From: Taudactylus pleione
Lineage: Eukaryota > Chordata > Amphibia > Anura > Myobatrachidae
DNA length: 64,000 nt
Assembly: GCA_031769625.1 (NCBI GenBank)
Contig: JAUIMM010000124.1
Coordinates: 8,878,001-8,942,000 of the forward strand
Reading direction: 5' to 3'
The notes below the pieces were generated by a model, which made no database searches, was not told where the DNA came from, and saw nothing but the letters and a program-made list of their open reading frames with translations. Of the stretch, positions 23,491 through 34,433 are shown piece after piece (position 1 is the first letter of the stretch; each line of letters starts with the position of its first letter). Position numbers and translations under genes: made by a program.

Positions 23491-24270
23491 GTATAAATTA
23501 TACAGGATCATCCATAAGTGTGGAAACACCCTTATAAAAAGGAAATGAGTAAGAAATATTAATCCAGTGTCTACACATATGATATGGGAGTGGGGAAAAA
23601 CTTTTTAGGGTATGTCACCAGTATAGCAGCCATCTTGAAGTTGGCCATCTTGGATGCAACTCTAATTTTTTTAAATGGGAAGGTAGTCATGTGACATATC
23701 AAACAGATGCATAATTTCATATGAAAAACAATGGTGTTCTTCATTTTAACGTTTCTTTATTAATTCTCAAATTTTATCTGAGTTTTCTTTTGCAGGTAGT
23801 GACATTAAAGACAATGGCACTAACACAAATAGAACGTGTAGAGATTGTCTTGATATCTGGAGAATGAAGCATTTGCTCATTGCAAATTACTTCAACCAAT
23901 GTCACCCAAATAGGTCACCCATTACTCAGTGCAGTTGCCAAACTCCTTGCCAAATTTAAAGAACTGGATCAGAAGAAATTTGAGAGTTCAGTTAAAGTCA
24001 ATGTGTTAACCAATGTGCAAACTCCATTTGAAGGTCTGGGTCATCCTCAGTTAGCTGTTGCAACATCTGAATCGTGTAGGGGTGCCATTTATGTGTAGAC
24101 AAAATTCTCAAAATGGCCGTATGACTAACCCCACATTCAGGAGACAGACGACGAGTGCTACATTGTGGGCTCTTAAAATGATGCCAGAACAGCAGTTGTT
24201 GCTTCATCTGTAACAGTTTTGGTCATCCACTTTTTGGTTTATCTGCAACTGATCCAGTTCTTTAAATTTG
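23490..24270. pseudogene. Internally inverted DNA-transposon relic (HTH-type transposase fragment)
   Basis: Bases 23811-23975 on the plus strand encode MALTQIERVEIVLISGE and, after stops, AKLLAKFKELDQ. This has the look of the N-terminal HTH found in Tc1/mariner-like and DUF4817 transposases. The logical continuation lies on the other strand at 24270-23998: it repeats KFKELDQ, then runs to CSTRRLSPECGVSHTAILRI and HKWHPYTIQMLQQLTEDDPD. The 22-bp word caaatttaaagaactggatc(ag) is present at 23956-23977 and inverted at 24249-24270, so the downstream part has been flipped. Superfamily is moderate confidence; the inversion is directly visible. Confidence 0.65.
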
Positions 24271-24583
24271 TGCATTTACATACCTCCCAACATAACCCTC
24301 TCCAGGAGGGACACAATGCTCTGGTCCTGGACTTCCCTGGTAATTTATGATTGGTGGCGGCTCCAGAGGTGGGGCTGCAGTACAGTCCAAAATTCAAATA
24401 GGAGAGTCACACCAACTGCCAGTGAGTCCCAGCCAGTGATGTTTAGCAGTGTGTGAAATCAGTTGGTGTGGCTCCCCTATTGGAATTTTGGACTGTGCTG
24501 CAGCCCCACCTCTTACCAGGGAACTCCAGGACCAGAGCATTGTGTCCCTCCTGGAGAGGGTCATGTTGGGAGGTATGCATTTA
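24271..24583. mobile_element. Foldback MITE, 297 bp, with 8-bp flanking repeat
   Basis: The element is about 24279-24575. The first ~60 bases (catacctcccaacataaccc, then ctctccaggagggacacaat) are mirrored at the right end. Direct repeats tgcattta flank it at 24271-24278 and 24576-24583. The 8-bp duplication points to hAT, although the exact terminal base is ambiguous by two positions. It abuts the inverted word of the neighbouring transposon relic. Confidence 0.8.
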
Positions 24584-25375
24584 ATGCATGCGTCGTGTTC
24601 CAGATTTCAATACTTCTTCACATATTGATTGGATTATTGAAAAGTTGGAGTGGTTAAGCTGTCTGTCTAATTATGATGACCAAAGGGAAGCATAACATGA
24701 GGACAGAACAGCCTTCATAGATTATATAAAGCATAGAGATTAAATTGAAATTGAGAGGCTCAGATGTAAAGTTTAGGTGATACCAACTTTGGGTTAAGTT
24801 AAGTTTTTGCTTCATCCTTCCATGATGTATTTGGAGGTTTGCATTTGACAGAATGTATTGGCCATGAATAGAGGTGTGATAATGATGTTGATCAATTCAT
24901 CCTCCTGTGTGGAGTGATTGTAGTAGTTCTTAGAACATGTAAGGCTGAATTCTGCTGCCGCAAAATGCCAAAAGTACAATGAGGCAAATGTTTTGTAGAG
25001 CAATTACAAAATGTTACTCAATAGGGCCTTATTCTTGTTTGCCTACTGTCCTGGGACATCCAATAGAATTCTGAATCTTAGGTGGCTTTCCAGAATTCTG
25101 AGAACAGTAGACAAAGCTCCTGGAATGTGACTCTGTCTCCCACAGATCGCTCACTTTGAAGTGGGTGGTCCAGGGGGCTTGATTACATGATTTGCACTAA
25201 ATCACATAAGTGTTGCTCTAACCGATGATTTCCTAAGCTGGGAATCACAGCTTTGTATAGCAGGGGGTCTGCCATTATGACATGATTCTAGCACTGTGCC
25301 CCATATTGTACTCATCTGGCTGTCCCCTCCCATTGACTCTCCCAGAGAACCCCTGCCGAGAAGTTGGCAGGCAAA
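24584..25375. other. Unassigned DNA upstream of the LTR element
   Basis: No gene recognised. The 5' LTR begins at 25376. Confidence 0.4.
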
Positions 25376-27285
25376 TGTGATACCCCACCAAAACACTGTT
25401 TTTAAGTCTATGGTGGGTATCACTAATGTATTTAAAACCCCTATAAAAACAAAATATATGTACTAGTGCAGGTAGCATGTGGTGAGTCAGCAGCAGGTCA
25501 CATGACTCGTACTGGAACCATCTGCAGGTGGCTGAGGGGGACAGTTATGACAGATGCAGAGGGCCTCTCCTGAGGTAACGGACAGTAAGTGAGCCCTGAG
25601 GGAGCATGCTAAGAGTGGAGACCTGCGCTGCAGGCACATACCATCAATAGGAGCTGATCGGCTGCTGTCAGCACCAAGGAACCCATGGCAGTAATGGAGC
25701 TACTTCTCTGTGAGATTCTCCACCCCTCAAGAGTCTGACTGGCTGCAGCTGAGGAAAGTGGAGAAGGAGGTGATCCTGGAGATGTCAGCATCTTCCCCCC
25801 TGGATTCCTCTCAGTGAATGCAGACAGTCCAGAGTGAAGTCTGTACACCACGCACCACTCACAGTCCCCCCACTTATACATCCAATTACAGTCTCAGGAG
25901 ATAGCAGAGATATAAGTGGCGGAGCAGGATACAAGCAGTCCCGGTGCTTGCCTCAGACAGACATTCTCATTATAGAGCCCTCTTATGCTGGGCTATTCCA
26001 TGTATGCCTGCGTAGTTCAGTCACAGACTAACTACTATAGGACAGCCACAGGCAGATCAGTTCCTCAGCTGATCACAGTCTCCTCAGGAAGGCTAGCACA
26101 GAGGGAATGTCCTCAGTACCTCCCAGCTGTGCACAGACTATACAGCTGGTGTCACATCACTGCAGGCAGCACAAACGTCAGTCACACTATACAGAGATAG
26201 GTCTCCAGCTGGGAAATAAAAGCTGACAGATTAATCACAGAAGAGACTAACAGCAACAAGGGAGAATAAGATTCCTTTGTAATGTGCGCTCGCAAGCGGG
26301 TCGATGGCCGGGCAGTGCGCACGTGCGGCGTGCGCATGTGAGAGCCCCGGAACGAGCAAAAAATCACTTGCTCCGGTGCTTGCATCCAAAAGGGGTGGCT
26401 GTCGATGTTGATCAACAGCTCGCCCTGTTTGGTGGGTGAGTCGCGGAGCGGGGGGTGGCTGGCCAAATGGAGGCGTTACCGAAGGAACGCCAGCCGTTTG
26501 ATGTCAGTGGTGAGCTTCCGGCTCTCACCCACAGCTTAATGAGCGGCCAGAAGGCCGGACCAAAAAAACAAAAAAAACGCCCTTCAGACCTGCGAGCTGC
26601 CTCCGGCAGCAAGCGGGTCTGAATTAGGGCCTAAATCCGTGCCTCAGATTGCTTCTAAAAGTGCTATAGTAGAACGGACAGATTCTTCCTCTAAAATAAC
26701 CCGGGCAGCAGCCAGCAGTATATTTCCCCAGAGCAAATATATAATATTCTTCACAAAGTGGGATTTAAATGAGCCAAAAGACCATCCATTAATGTGCACC
26801 ACCTTCAAGAAAGAGCTCAGACCTTATTGTAAACTGTAACTATAGTTAGATACGGAAAATTGAGTTTTGAATATATTCACAAGATAAATGATTTTGTGAA
26901 TTGTTTTTTATATATTGTTGCAATATCTTTATTCCTGCTTGTATTGTTGTATGATACTGATTTAACGGTATGTGCTTGTTTTACTGACCCAATACAATTC
27001 CACAGTTTCTCCACTTGGTGTTAATGTGTTCCAGCAAAATAAAACCTTCAGTTTGGTTACGGTGTGATTTTCTAGTGTATGGATTAGAGGGATATTGTAA
27101 ATTGCAATATGCTAGTTGTTACCCATTGAGTGAAATTGTCTGTTCAATAAATTACGAAATGTGTATGAAACTAAACTAATGCCTATTGATGACTTTACCC
27201 CCTCCTTACCTTTCTGAAGTAAGAAAGAGAACCAAGAGTAGAGAATTCACACCACTCATTTTGCTCAATCTGTTGGGGTGTTACA
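25376..27285 (+). mobile_element. 5' LTR of an LTR retroelement (about 1.9 kb)
   Basis: Begins TGTGATACCCCACC and ends GGGGTGTTACA. The same start and end, and most of the sequence between, recur at 30085-32180. The flanking bases (caaa on the left, caag after the 3' LTR) are at best an imperfect 4-bp duplication. Bases 26282-26636 are a GC-rich, MITE-like insert ending in gggtctgaattagggcc, placed where the 3' LTR carries a different insert. Frames through the LTR have no recognisable domain. Confidence 0.85.
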
Positions 27286-27287
27286 TT

Positions 27288-27305
27288 TGGCGTCACAACG
27301 AACAG
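27288..27305 (+). other. Primer-binding site
   Basis: TGGCGTCACAACGAACAG starts two bases after the 5' LTR. TGGCG is the form expected for a tRNA-Lys-like primer. The remaining match cannot be scored without a tRNA set from the species. Confidence 0.6.
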
Positions 27306-27309
27306 GATA

Positions 27310-27914
27310 CAGAGGGCCTGATTCAGAGCCGGACGCTATTTGCGGACGGTTGTTCCAAAAAAGGGGCCGCTATTTAAATTGAGCGCTCGCTCATTGCGGT
27401 TTGTTGACGCCTCTATGTCTGAACGAGCGAATGAAAAATGCGCTCGCTATTTTGTAAAGACGCCCCTTTGCCGTTCGCATCACACGTCATCTCCGGTATT
27501 TATTAGATTAATCGGGACATTGAAAGGCATCTGAACTGCTCGCAGTGCTTGTGGTAGGTTTTTCCTGCCACAATCACTGCGAGCAGTTCAGGCTAAAAGA
27601 CAACCAAGTGACGTGGTCGATGACGCTCCTTAACTAATTATGCACTCCCATTAAACGCCCTTTTTACCGTTAGGCACGCCTGCATTCGGATCTCCACTCC
27701 CCCGTTTTCAAGCACCTTCCCCTGTTACCACCCACAAACGGTACATTCTGTCAATCAAATTAGTAGCCCCTCGCTGTTTTGCGAGCGATCGATTTCCGAC
27801 CGCAGTGACTGGTTTGCGTATGCGCATTAAGACCCATATGCATGCGCAGTTGTGCGAACATCGCTCATAGGGAACGAGCGGCTGCTTACGAGCGGCTCTG
27901 AATCAGGCCCAGAG
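27310..27914. mobile_element. MITE (GGCCTGATTCA family), 595 bp, with 5-bp duplication
   Basis: The element is 27315-27909. Termini ggcctgattcagagcc and ggctctgaatcaggcc; cagag is duplicated at 27310-27314 and 27910-27914. It is inserted a few bases downstream of the primer-binding site of the LTR element and is therefore younger than it. Family members with the same kind of duplication lie at 32832-33428 and 35123-35643. Confidence 0.9.
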
Positions 27915-28099
27915 TCCAAAGTAAGGAGGAATCTAAAGCAGGAATGATGTCACAGGAACGACAAGTGATGGGGATTCATCTGATACAGGTACCAATGGCA
28001 CAAAATCAGGAACTCTAATGTCTCAACTTAATCCAGTAATGTTGCCATATTACTTTGGTGCCTCTTGGCTCCCCACATACACCAGGGATGTTTATGGAT

Positions 28100-28941
28100 C
28101 AGACAGAAACAATCTAACATAGTTTAAAAATTAGATGAAGTCAATGTTTTGACTTTACCCGTTAAGCGAACAACAACAGGTTGAAATAATGATCGGACAA
28201 TTTAAAGGATCGGTCCTCAGAGAGGTGACTTTGTGGCCGTTGGAAGAGAAAGAGAAGGTAAATCAAGTTCTTAAAAGACTGTCAACCACCTCTGAGACAC
28301 GGACCATCTCAGAATAAAAAATTAGATTTTACGCTCAGAAACAATTAATAGGAGCAACACTTTGAGACTATGCTTTAGGTCTGCAGGAGGCCTTGCGGGC
28401 TATTCAAACTATTGATGATGCTGAAGTACACAATGTAGATAAGACCTTGATCAACCAGTTCATAAAAGGGGCAAATAATGAGAATGTGAAGACACAACTA
28501 TGGTTACTCCAAATGCTATTACTAGATCATACATTTCTGGACTTTAAAGAAGCCACTATTAAGGTGGTAGAACCTAACCAGATTCGTGAGATAGCTTTTC
28601 CTGAAATACCTGGACAACGAGAAGTCAAGCACCCAGTGAAGGCAGTGGTTCAAGGCACTCAAACTCCCGTCAATGATATAGCTGAAGCACTAAAAAGCCA
28701 AATAGAGGAGTTGTCCACCAGAATGGCGGAGATGTGTCGAGAGATCTGAAACTTAAGAATACAGCAGAATGCCAATGTGACAGAAACCAGGTGGTGGACT
28801 GAGAGGCAAAGAACTTCCACTGATTGGGGGGAACTCCCACAAAGGAATGGGAGGAGAGTTTACAACCAATTTTATTCACAAGGCTGACCTATTTGTCAAC
28901 AGTGCAAAAGGAGTGGCCATATTGAATGAGATTGCAGTCAT
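28100..28941 (+). pseudogene. Decayed gag of the LTR element, ending in a CCHC zinc knuckle
   Basis: A plus-strand frame with a retrotransposon-gag character runs from EIMIGQFKGSV (about 28170) through LWPLEEKEKVNQVLKRL, ALGLQEALRAIQTIDD (28393) and LINQFIKGANNENVKTQLWL to a linker. It ends in CQQCKRSGHIE-stop-DC at 28894-28935, which keeps the Cys-x2-Cys-x4-His-x4-Cys spacing of a nucleocapsid knuckle. Stops in this frame include TAA near 28315 and TGA near 28360, at 28747, near 28882 and at 28927. No frameshift is needed from about 28170 onward, and the frame is the same as that of the cold-shock segment that follows. It would have acted in particle assembly and RNA packaging. Non-functional as read. 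Confidence 0.75.
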
Positions 28942-29907
28942 ATGGAGAATTTAAACTCCAATGCCCCAGCTTGCACAGTAAAAATTTTAGGCAAAGTCAT
29001 ATGGTTCCATGTGCAAGGTGTTTATGGATTCAGAAACCATATTGACACCAAGGAATATGTGTTTGTACATTATTCCTTCATCAAGAACAACCACCCCAGG
29101 AAGTACCTCAGCTGTTTGGGAGAAGGAGAAGCTGTTGAGTTTGATGTTGTGAATTGGGAGAAAGGTCCACAGGGAGCATATGTCACTGGTCCTGGTGGTG
29201 TCCCAGTTCAAGGCAGCAGATATGCAGCAGATCATAAGCATTATTGGTGCTGTTTACATTGCAGAGATTCTCCATGTAATTACCAGCAAAACTACCAATA
29301 CTATGAATATGGAAAGAAGCCCAAAGAAGTGTAAAGTGTGACAGAAAGTACAAGTCAACAACAGCCTTATCAGACACGTCGCTACCCACCATACTATTTA
29401 CAGAAACCATATGGACACAGACAACAATGTTCCAATTCCCCTGTGCAGGGTGGAGTATCGGGGAAAACAGAAGATCAAGATGTGGAGGAACCGAGTGGAT
29501 GGATGCAACAGAACCGGCAAATTGATGGACCGCGATTTCTTAAGCAGTTTCCATGCCAGAGTAAACCCAGAAAGGATGACGCCCATTCTAATGTGGCCCA
29601 CCATAATCAACCAGATTTGTGTGCCATTGATTGTAAAGACGACATGATAAGGGATGATGACTCACCCAGAGCTGAGAACTTGGAATCTTCCAAACAGAAT
29701 CTTCAGGATACTGTTATGCAAGAGTTGACATATGTTATTCCTGAGAAACCTTGTATTGTAGCCAAGAAGCCCATAATGACTGTTCTAGCACAGTATGGGG
29801 TCCCAGAGGATGAATATATGGTTATAGATTCTAGTGAAGTGGCCCAAATTTTGCGAAGAGCATCAAGACCCACAAAAAAGAGGCACAAAGGGAATTCAAC
29901 TCAATAG
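28942..29907 (+). pseudogene. YBX1-like cold-shock domain captured in the LTR element, fused to the gag frame
   Basis: One plus frame, interrupted only by TAA at 29332. Residues 10-92 from the ATG at 28942 match the cold-shock domain of vertebrate Y-box proteins. RNP1-like [12 protein letters not shown] and RNP2-like YVFVH keep the aromatic and His contacts (W21, F30, F41, H43), and [16 protein letters not shown] is the distinctive end of the domain. Beyond the stop the frame continues with YBX1-type C-terminal-domain words (RRYPPYYLQKPYGHR, NSPVQGG) to about 29583. The last ~108 codons (from AHSNVAHHNQ to KKRHKGNSTQ) are not YBX1 and I do not recognise them. There are no introns, so the source was a spliced mRNA. 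The YBX1 N-terminal domain is absent. YBX1 is closer than YBX2 or YBX3, judging by the KYAAD..HY-type ending. Confidence 0.85.
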
Positions 29908-30084
29908 ATCTTGGCAAAAGAGTATCTAAAGTAAAAGTTTTATTAAGTAAAATGTGAAGAATGAATCACTCAAAATTGTTACATGTAGATAATTCATAAG
30001 AAAATTGTAAAGTGTATGTTTGAATTTGTACTACTTAAAGGTATCTAATTGCGTGAGGACATGCAAAATTCTAGTGGGGACGTA
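29908..30084 (+). other. 3' untranslated segment and polypurine tract of the LTR element
   Basis: Short non-coding stretch ending in ctagtggggacgta immediately before the 3' LTR. The purine-rich agtgggga is the likely plus-strand primer site. There is no reverse transcriptase or integrase here, and no poly(A) that would mark an independent LINE-made retrocopy. Confidence 0.6.
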
Positions 30085-30765
30085 TGTGATACCCCACCAA
30101 AACACTATGTTTAAACCTATGGTGGGTGTCACTAATGTATTTAAAACCCCTATAAAAACAAAATATATGTACTAGTGCAGGTAGTATGTGGTGAGTCAGC
30201 AGCAGGTCACATGACTTGTACTGGAACCATCTGCAGGTGGCTGAAGAGGACAGTTCTGACAGTTGCAGAGGGCCTCTCCTGAGGTAACGGACAGTTAGTG
30301 AGTCACCACGCACCACTCACAGTCTCCCCACTTATACATCCAGTTACAGTCTCAGGAGATAGCAGAGATATTAGTGACAGTTAGCAGGATACAAGCAGTC
30401 CCGGTGCTCGCCTCAGTCAGTCATTCTCATTATAGAGCACTCTTATGCTGGGCTATTCCATGTATGCCTGCATAGTTCAGTCACAGACTAACACAGCCAC
30501 AGGCAGATCAGTGTCTCAGCTGATCACAGTCTCCTCAGGAAGGCTAGCACAGAGGGAATGTCCTCAGTACCTCCCAGCTGTGCACAGACTATAAAGCAGG
30601 TGTCACATCACTGTAGGCAGCACAAACGTCAGTCACACTATACAGAGATAGGTATCCAGCTGGGAAATAAAAGCTGACAGAGTAATCACAGAAGAGACTA
30701 ACAGCAATAAGGGAGAATAAGATTTCTTTAAGTAATGTGCAGGACATAATGGGACTAAGGACCTG

Positions 30766-31355
30766 ATTCAGACCCGTTCGCTATTTTGCGGCATCTCGCT
30801 GTCAAAAAGGGGCAATCTATGCAAATCATGCGCTCGCTCATTGCGGTGTAAGGACGCCTCTATATCTAAGCGAGCGACGGCATATTGCGCTCGCAATTGT
30901 TTAAAGACGCCCCCTTGCCACTCGCTACACACATCATCTCAGGAAAATGTAGGAATAATCGGGAACATCGGGAGCCATCGGAGCTGCTTGTTGCGCTTGA
31001 GATAGACCCTACCCTCCCGCAAGCACTGCGAGCAGTTCAGGAAAAGCCAACCAAGACACGTGTTCAATGACACTACGCTAATTATGCACTCCCATTAAAC
31101 TCCGTTCTGACAGTCAGACACGCCTGAGTTCGCACATCCACTCCCCCGTTCACAAGCACCTTCCCCTGTTACCACCCACAAAAGCCACTATCTGTCACTC
31201 AAAGTAGCACTGACTCATTGTTTTACGAGCGCACAATTTCTTATCGCACAGACTGGTTCACGCATGCGTATTTAGATCCGTACGCATGCGCGGACGGGAG
31301 AAAATCGCTCATAGCGAGCAAGTGGCCACTTACGAGAGGCTCTGATTCAGGCTCT
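30766..31355. mobile_element. MITE-like insert in the 3' LTR (GGCCTGATTCA family)
   Basis: Left end gacctgattcagacccgttc, right end aggctctgattcaggctc, imperfect inverted repeats. Its body matches the plan of 27315-27909 (aaaaaggggc, gacgcctctata, cacgcctg..ttcg, cttcccctgttaccaccca). The 5' LTR has an unrelated insert (26282-26636) at the same LTR position. Confidence 0.7.
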
Positions 31356-31767
31356 AAATCCGTGCCTCAGATTGCCTCTAAAAGTGCTATAGTGGAACGG
31401 ACAGCTTTTTCCTCTAAAATAACCCGGGCAACAGCCAATAGTATATTTCCCCAGAGTGGGATTTAAATGAGCCAAAAGCCCATCCATTAACATGCACCAC
31501 CTTCAAGAAAGAGCTCAGACCTTATTGTAAACTGTAAATATAGTTAGATACGGAAAATTGAGTTTTGAATATATTCAAAAGGTAAATTATTTTGTGATTT
31601 TTTTTTAATATATTGTTGCAATATCTTTATTTTTGCCTATATTGTTGTATGATACTGATTTAACGGTATGTGCTTGTTTTACTGACCCACTACAATTACA
31701 CAGTTTCTCCACTTGTTGTTAAAGTGTTCCAGCAAAATAAAACCTTCAGTTTGGTAACGGCGTGATT

Positions 31768-31987
31768 TTCTAGTGCATAGGTTCTCAAACTCGGTCCTCA
31801 GGATCCCAAACAGTGCATGTTTTCCAGGTCTCCCCACAGAATCACAAGTGAAATAATTAGCTCCACCTGTGGATCTCTTAAAATGTGTCAGTGGGTAATG
31901 AATACACCTGTGCAGCTGCTGGGTGACCTGGAAAACGTGACCTGTGTGGGGTCCTGAGGACCGAGTTTGAGAAGCACTGTTCTAGTG
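31768..31987. mobile_element. Charlie-like hAT MITE, 204 bp, with perfect 8-bp duplication and empty site
   Basis: The element is 31776-31979. Ends cataggttctcaaactcggt and accgagtttgagaagcactg. ttctagtg is duplicated at 31768-31775 and 31980-31987. The 5' LTR shows the uninterrupted target (attttctagtgtatgg, about 27070), proving insertion after integration of the LTR element. Confidence 0.97.
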
Positions 31988-32465
31988 TATGGATTAGAGG
32001 GATATTGTAAATTGCAATATGCTAGTTATTACCCATTGACTGATATGTCTGTTCAACAAATTATGATATGTGTATGGAAGTAAACTAAAGCCTATTGATG
32101 CCTTTACTCCCTCCTTACCTCTCTGAAGTAAGAAAGAGAATTCACACCACTCAATTTGCTCAATCTGTTGGGGTGTTACACAAGTATGGCCATATTAAAT
32201 TATATGGATATTGACTATAAGGAAGCGCATTGACTACATACAAATATGGGAGACTATGCACATGGTATTCCTCTCTCGTACTGTGCTAATTAAATATATA
32301 GATTATCACCATACTGTACATCAAATTTATTTAACACATGCCAAGTATTCAGTTGTTGTGATGAGTATGTATTTTTGCACAAAGCCATGCATATCAGGTA
32401 TATGATTTCATTATTGTGATAGGCAAGTTATCACATATTGATATAGTCTAATTATGGAACATCAC

Positions 32466-34205
32466 TAATACCCCTTGTACACCGGAGCTAAAACCCTGGT
32501 TATTGAAGGGTTAACCCGGGCAGCTCCCTGGTGTAAAAGGGGAGAGGGTTGGATCGGCGGGTCGGCTGACCCGGCAATCCAACCCAGGTAACTAGCAGGG
32601 TTTAACACGGGCGCAGCCCATGAAACCCTGCTGTGACCTGGAGTGCGCTGCTTGACAGCCAATTGGTCCGACTTCAGTGGCACTTGGAGATGACATCATC
32701 TCCAAGCGACCACTGTCACTCTGGAAAAGCCGGGTCTATGCAGACCCGACTCCGGTATGAGCGGCGCCAACTCGGGAATATCCCGAGTCGTCGCCGGCAA
32801 AATTCCGGGTCTGATCCGGATAGGAACTTTGGCCCTCATTCAGAGCCGTTCGCTATTTGCGGTCGTTCGTTTAAAAACAAGGGGTGGCTATTCAAATGAT
32901 CCGTACGCACATTGCTGTCTGTTCACACCTCTAAGTCTGAACGAGCGTGCAAAACATACGCTCGTTTATTTCTTAAAAACGCCCCCTGGCCGCTCGCATC
33001 CTACGTCATGTCCGCTATTTATTAGATTAATCGAGTACATCGACCAGCGTATGAACTGCTCGCTATTCTTGTGGTTGGTGTTTGCTACCACAAATTTGCG
33101 TGCAGTTCTGGCTATAAAATAACCCAGTGACGTGGTCAATGACGCTGCTGTTTTAAATATACACACCCATAAAACGCCCGTTTTGACCTTTAAGCACGCC
33201 TGCGTTCGGATCTCCACTCCCCATTTTCAAGCACCTTCCCCTGTTACCACCCACATACGCCTCATTCTGTCACTCAAAATAGCAGGCACTCGCTATATAG
33301 CGTACAAAGGATTTTCGGCCGCACTGACTGGTTCGCGCATGCGTACTAAAACGCGTACGCATGCGCAGATGTGCAAACATCGCTCGGAACGAGCGTACTG
33401 CCGCTAACGAGTGGCTCTGAATGAGGGCCTTTGTTCCAACTCCGGGTTAGAGCGGAATTTAGGTGGAAAAGGGGTATTATACTCCTTTCACATCGCAAAC
33501 TCGGCTCTGACCCGGGATTTTGAACCCTGGTCAGACCGCTTTCACACTACACTTTCGACTAGGGTTATTCCCAGTTGGCTCTGTTCATACTGAACCCAGG
33601 TCAGCCCTGTAAAACCCTATGGATGTCATTAAAAATTGACTTTTGCAGGCTCACAAAGATAAGATCACATAAAGGGAACACAATGGAGGGGTGAGTACTG
33701 CTCACAGCATAGCTGGAATCATGGCTGATGGATTACCATTGTGTAGCCCAGAGTTCATGAGTGTTTGTGCTTTACAGCTATTTGATTCAGTCAGAGAGAG
33801 CATGATTCAGCTTCTGGCAGTATAGTGTACAGTTCACTTCTTCATTACTCCAATTAGCCATAAGTGTAATGACAGTAGTGGTATTAATTCCTTTCACACT
33901 GCCGGTATGCTGCCTCTGCTGTTGTCTGCATTGTGCTGCCTGTTTGGCTGGCTGCTGACATCAAGTGAGACAGGAACAGCCAATCAGTATAGTTTGCTGA
34001 GTCCTGGGTTGGATAACCCATGTAGGACCTGTTCACACTGCACTTCAACCCGGCTTGTTCCCGTGTTCAACCCTGCTCTATTGCTTGGTTGAAATGCCAG
34101 ATTGCTCAACCCAGGAATTATTTTTGTGGCACGTTCACACTGCACCTCGAACCAGATCGACCCAGCAATATCCCGGGTTATTTTTGCGATGTGAAAGGGG
34201 TATTA
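32466..34205. mobile_element. Large palindromic non-autonomous element (TAATACCCC ends), 1.74 kb
   Basis: Left terminus taatacccctt and right terminus aaggggtatta. Internal words are mirrored: aacccgggcag on the left and cccgggtta on the right; several gttcacac-type repeats lie on the right. A MITE (32832-33428) is nested inside. A TA duplication is possible but ambiguous with the terminus. No transposase seen. Confidence 0.6.
32827..33433. mobile_element. MITE, 597 bp, with 5-bp duplication
   Basis: The element is 32832-33428. Ends gccctcattcagagcc and ggctctgaatgagggc. ctttg is duplicated at 32827-32831 and 33429-33433. It shares its body plan with 27315-27909 (ttcgctatttgcgg, cttcccctgttaccaccca) and belongs to the same family. 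Confidence 0.9.
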
Positions 34206-34433
34206 ATAGATTGTTAAATTTTTATATTTGGTTTATAATTAGAAGCGTATCCCACATGCCTATTGGTAGACAGCTCAAACTTTGTAAATTAAAAGTTTAG
34301 CTGTCCTCAAATTACTAGGGTAAAACCAAATCTAGAACTCTGCAGGAAGATGTTTAAAGATTTGAAGCCAATGTTTTACAAGAGTGTGGGACCATGGACC
34401 ATTTTCTCAGTGGAAATCTTGGTGATCTCAGGG

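Larger units (their letters stand above)
30085..32180 (+). mobile_element. 3' LTR of the YBX1-carrying element (about 2.1 kb)
   Basis: Same TGTGATACC start and GGTGTTACA end as the 5' LTR. It differs mainly by a 204-bp hAT MITE (31776-31979), by a different MITE-like insert at about 30766-31355, and by about 125 bp (near 25585-25845 of the 5' LTR) that is missing here. The two LTRs were identical at integration, so their substitutions give an age once aligned. Confidence 0.85.

Noticed and set aside
28942..29334. A functional host YBX1 gene
   Set aside because: No introns, no N-terminal domain, stop at 29332, placed between LTRs and continuous with gag; a captured copy fits better.
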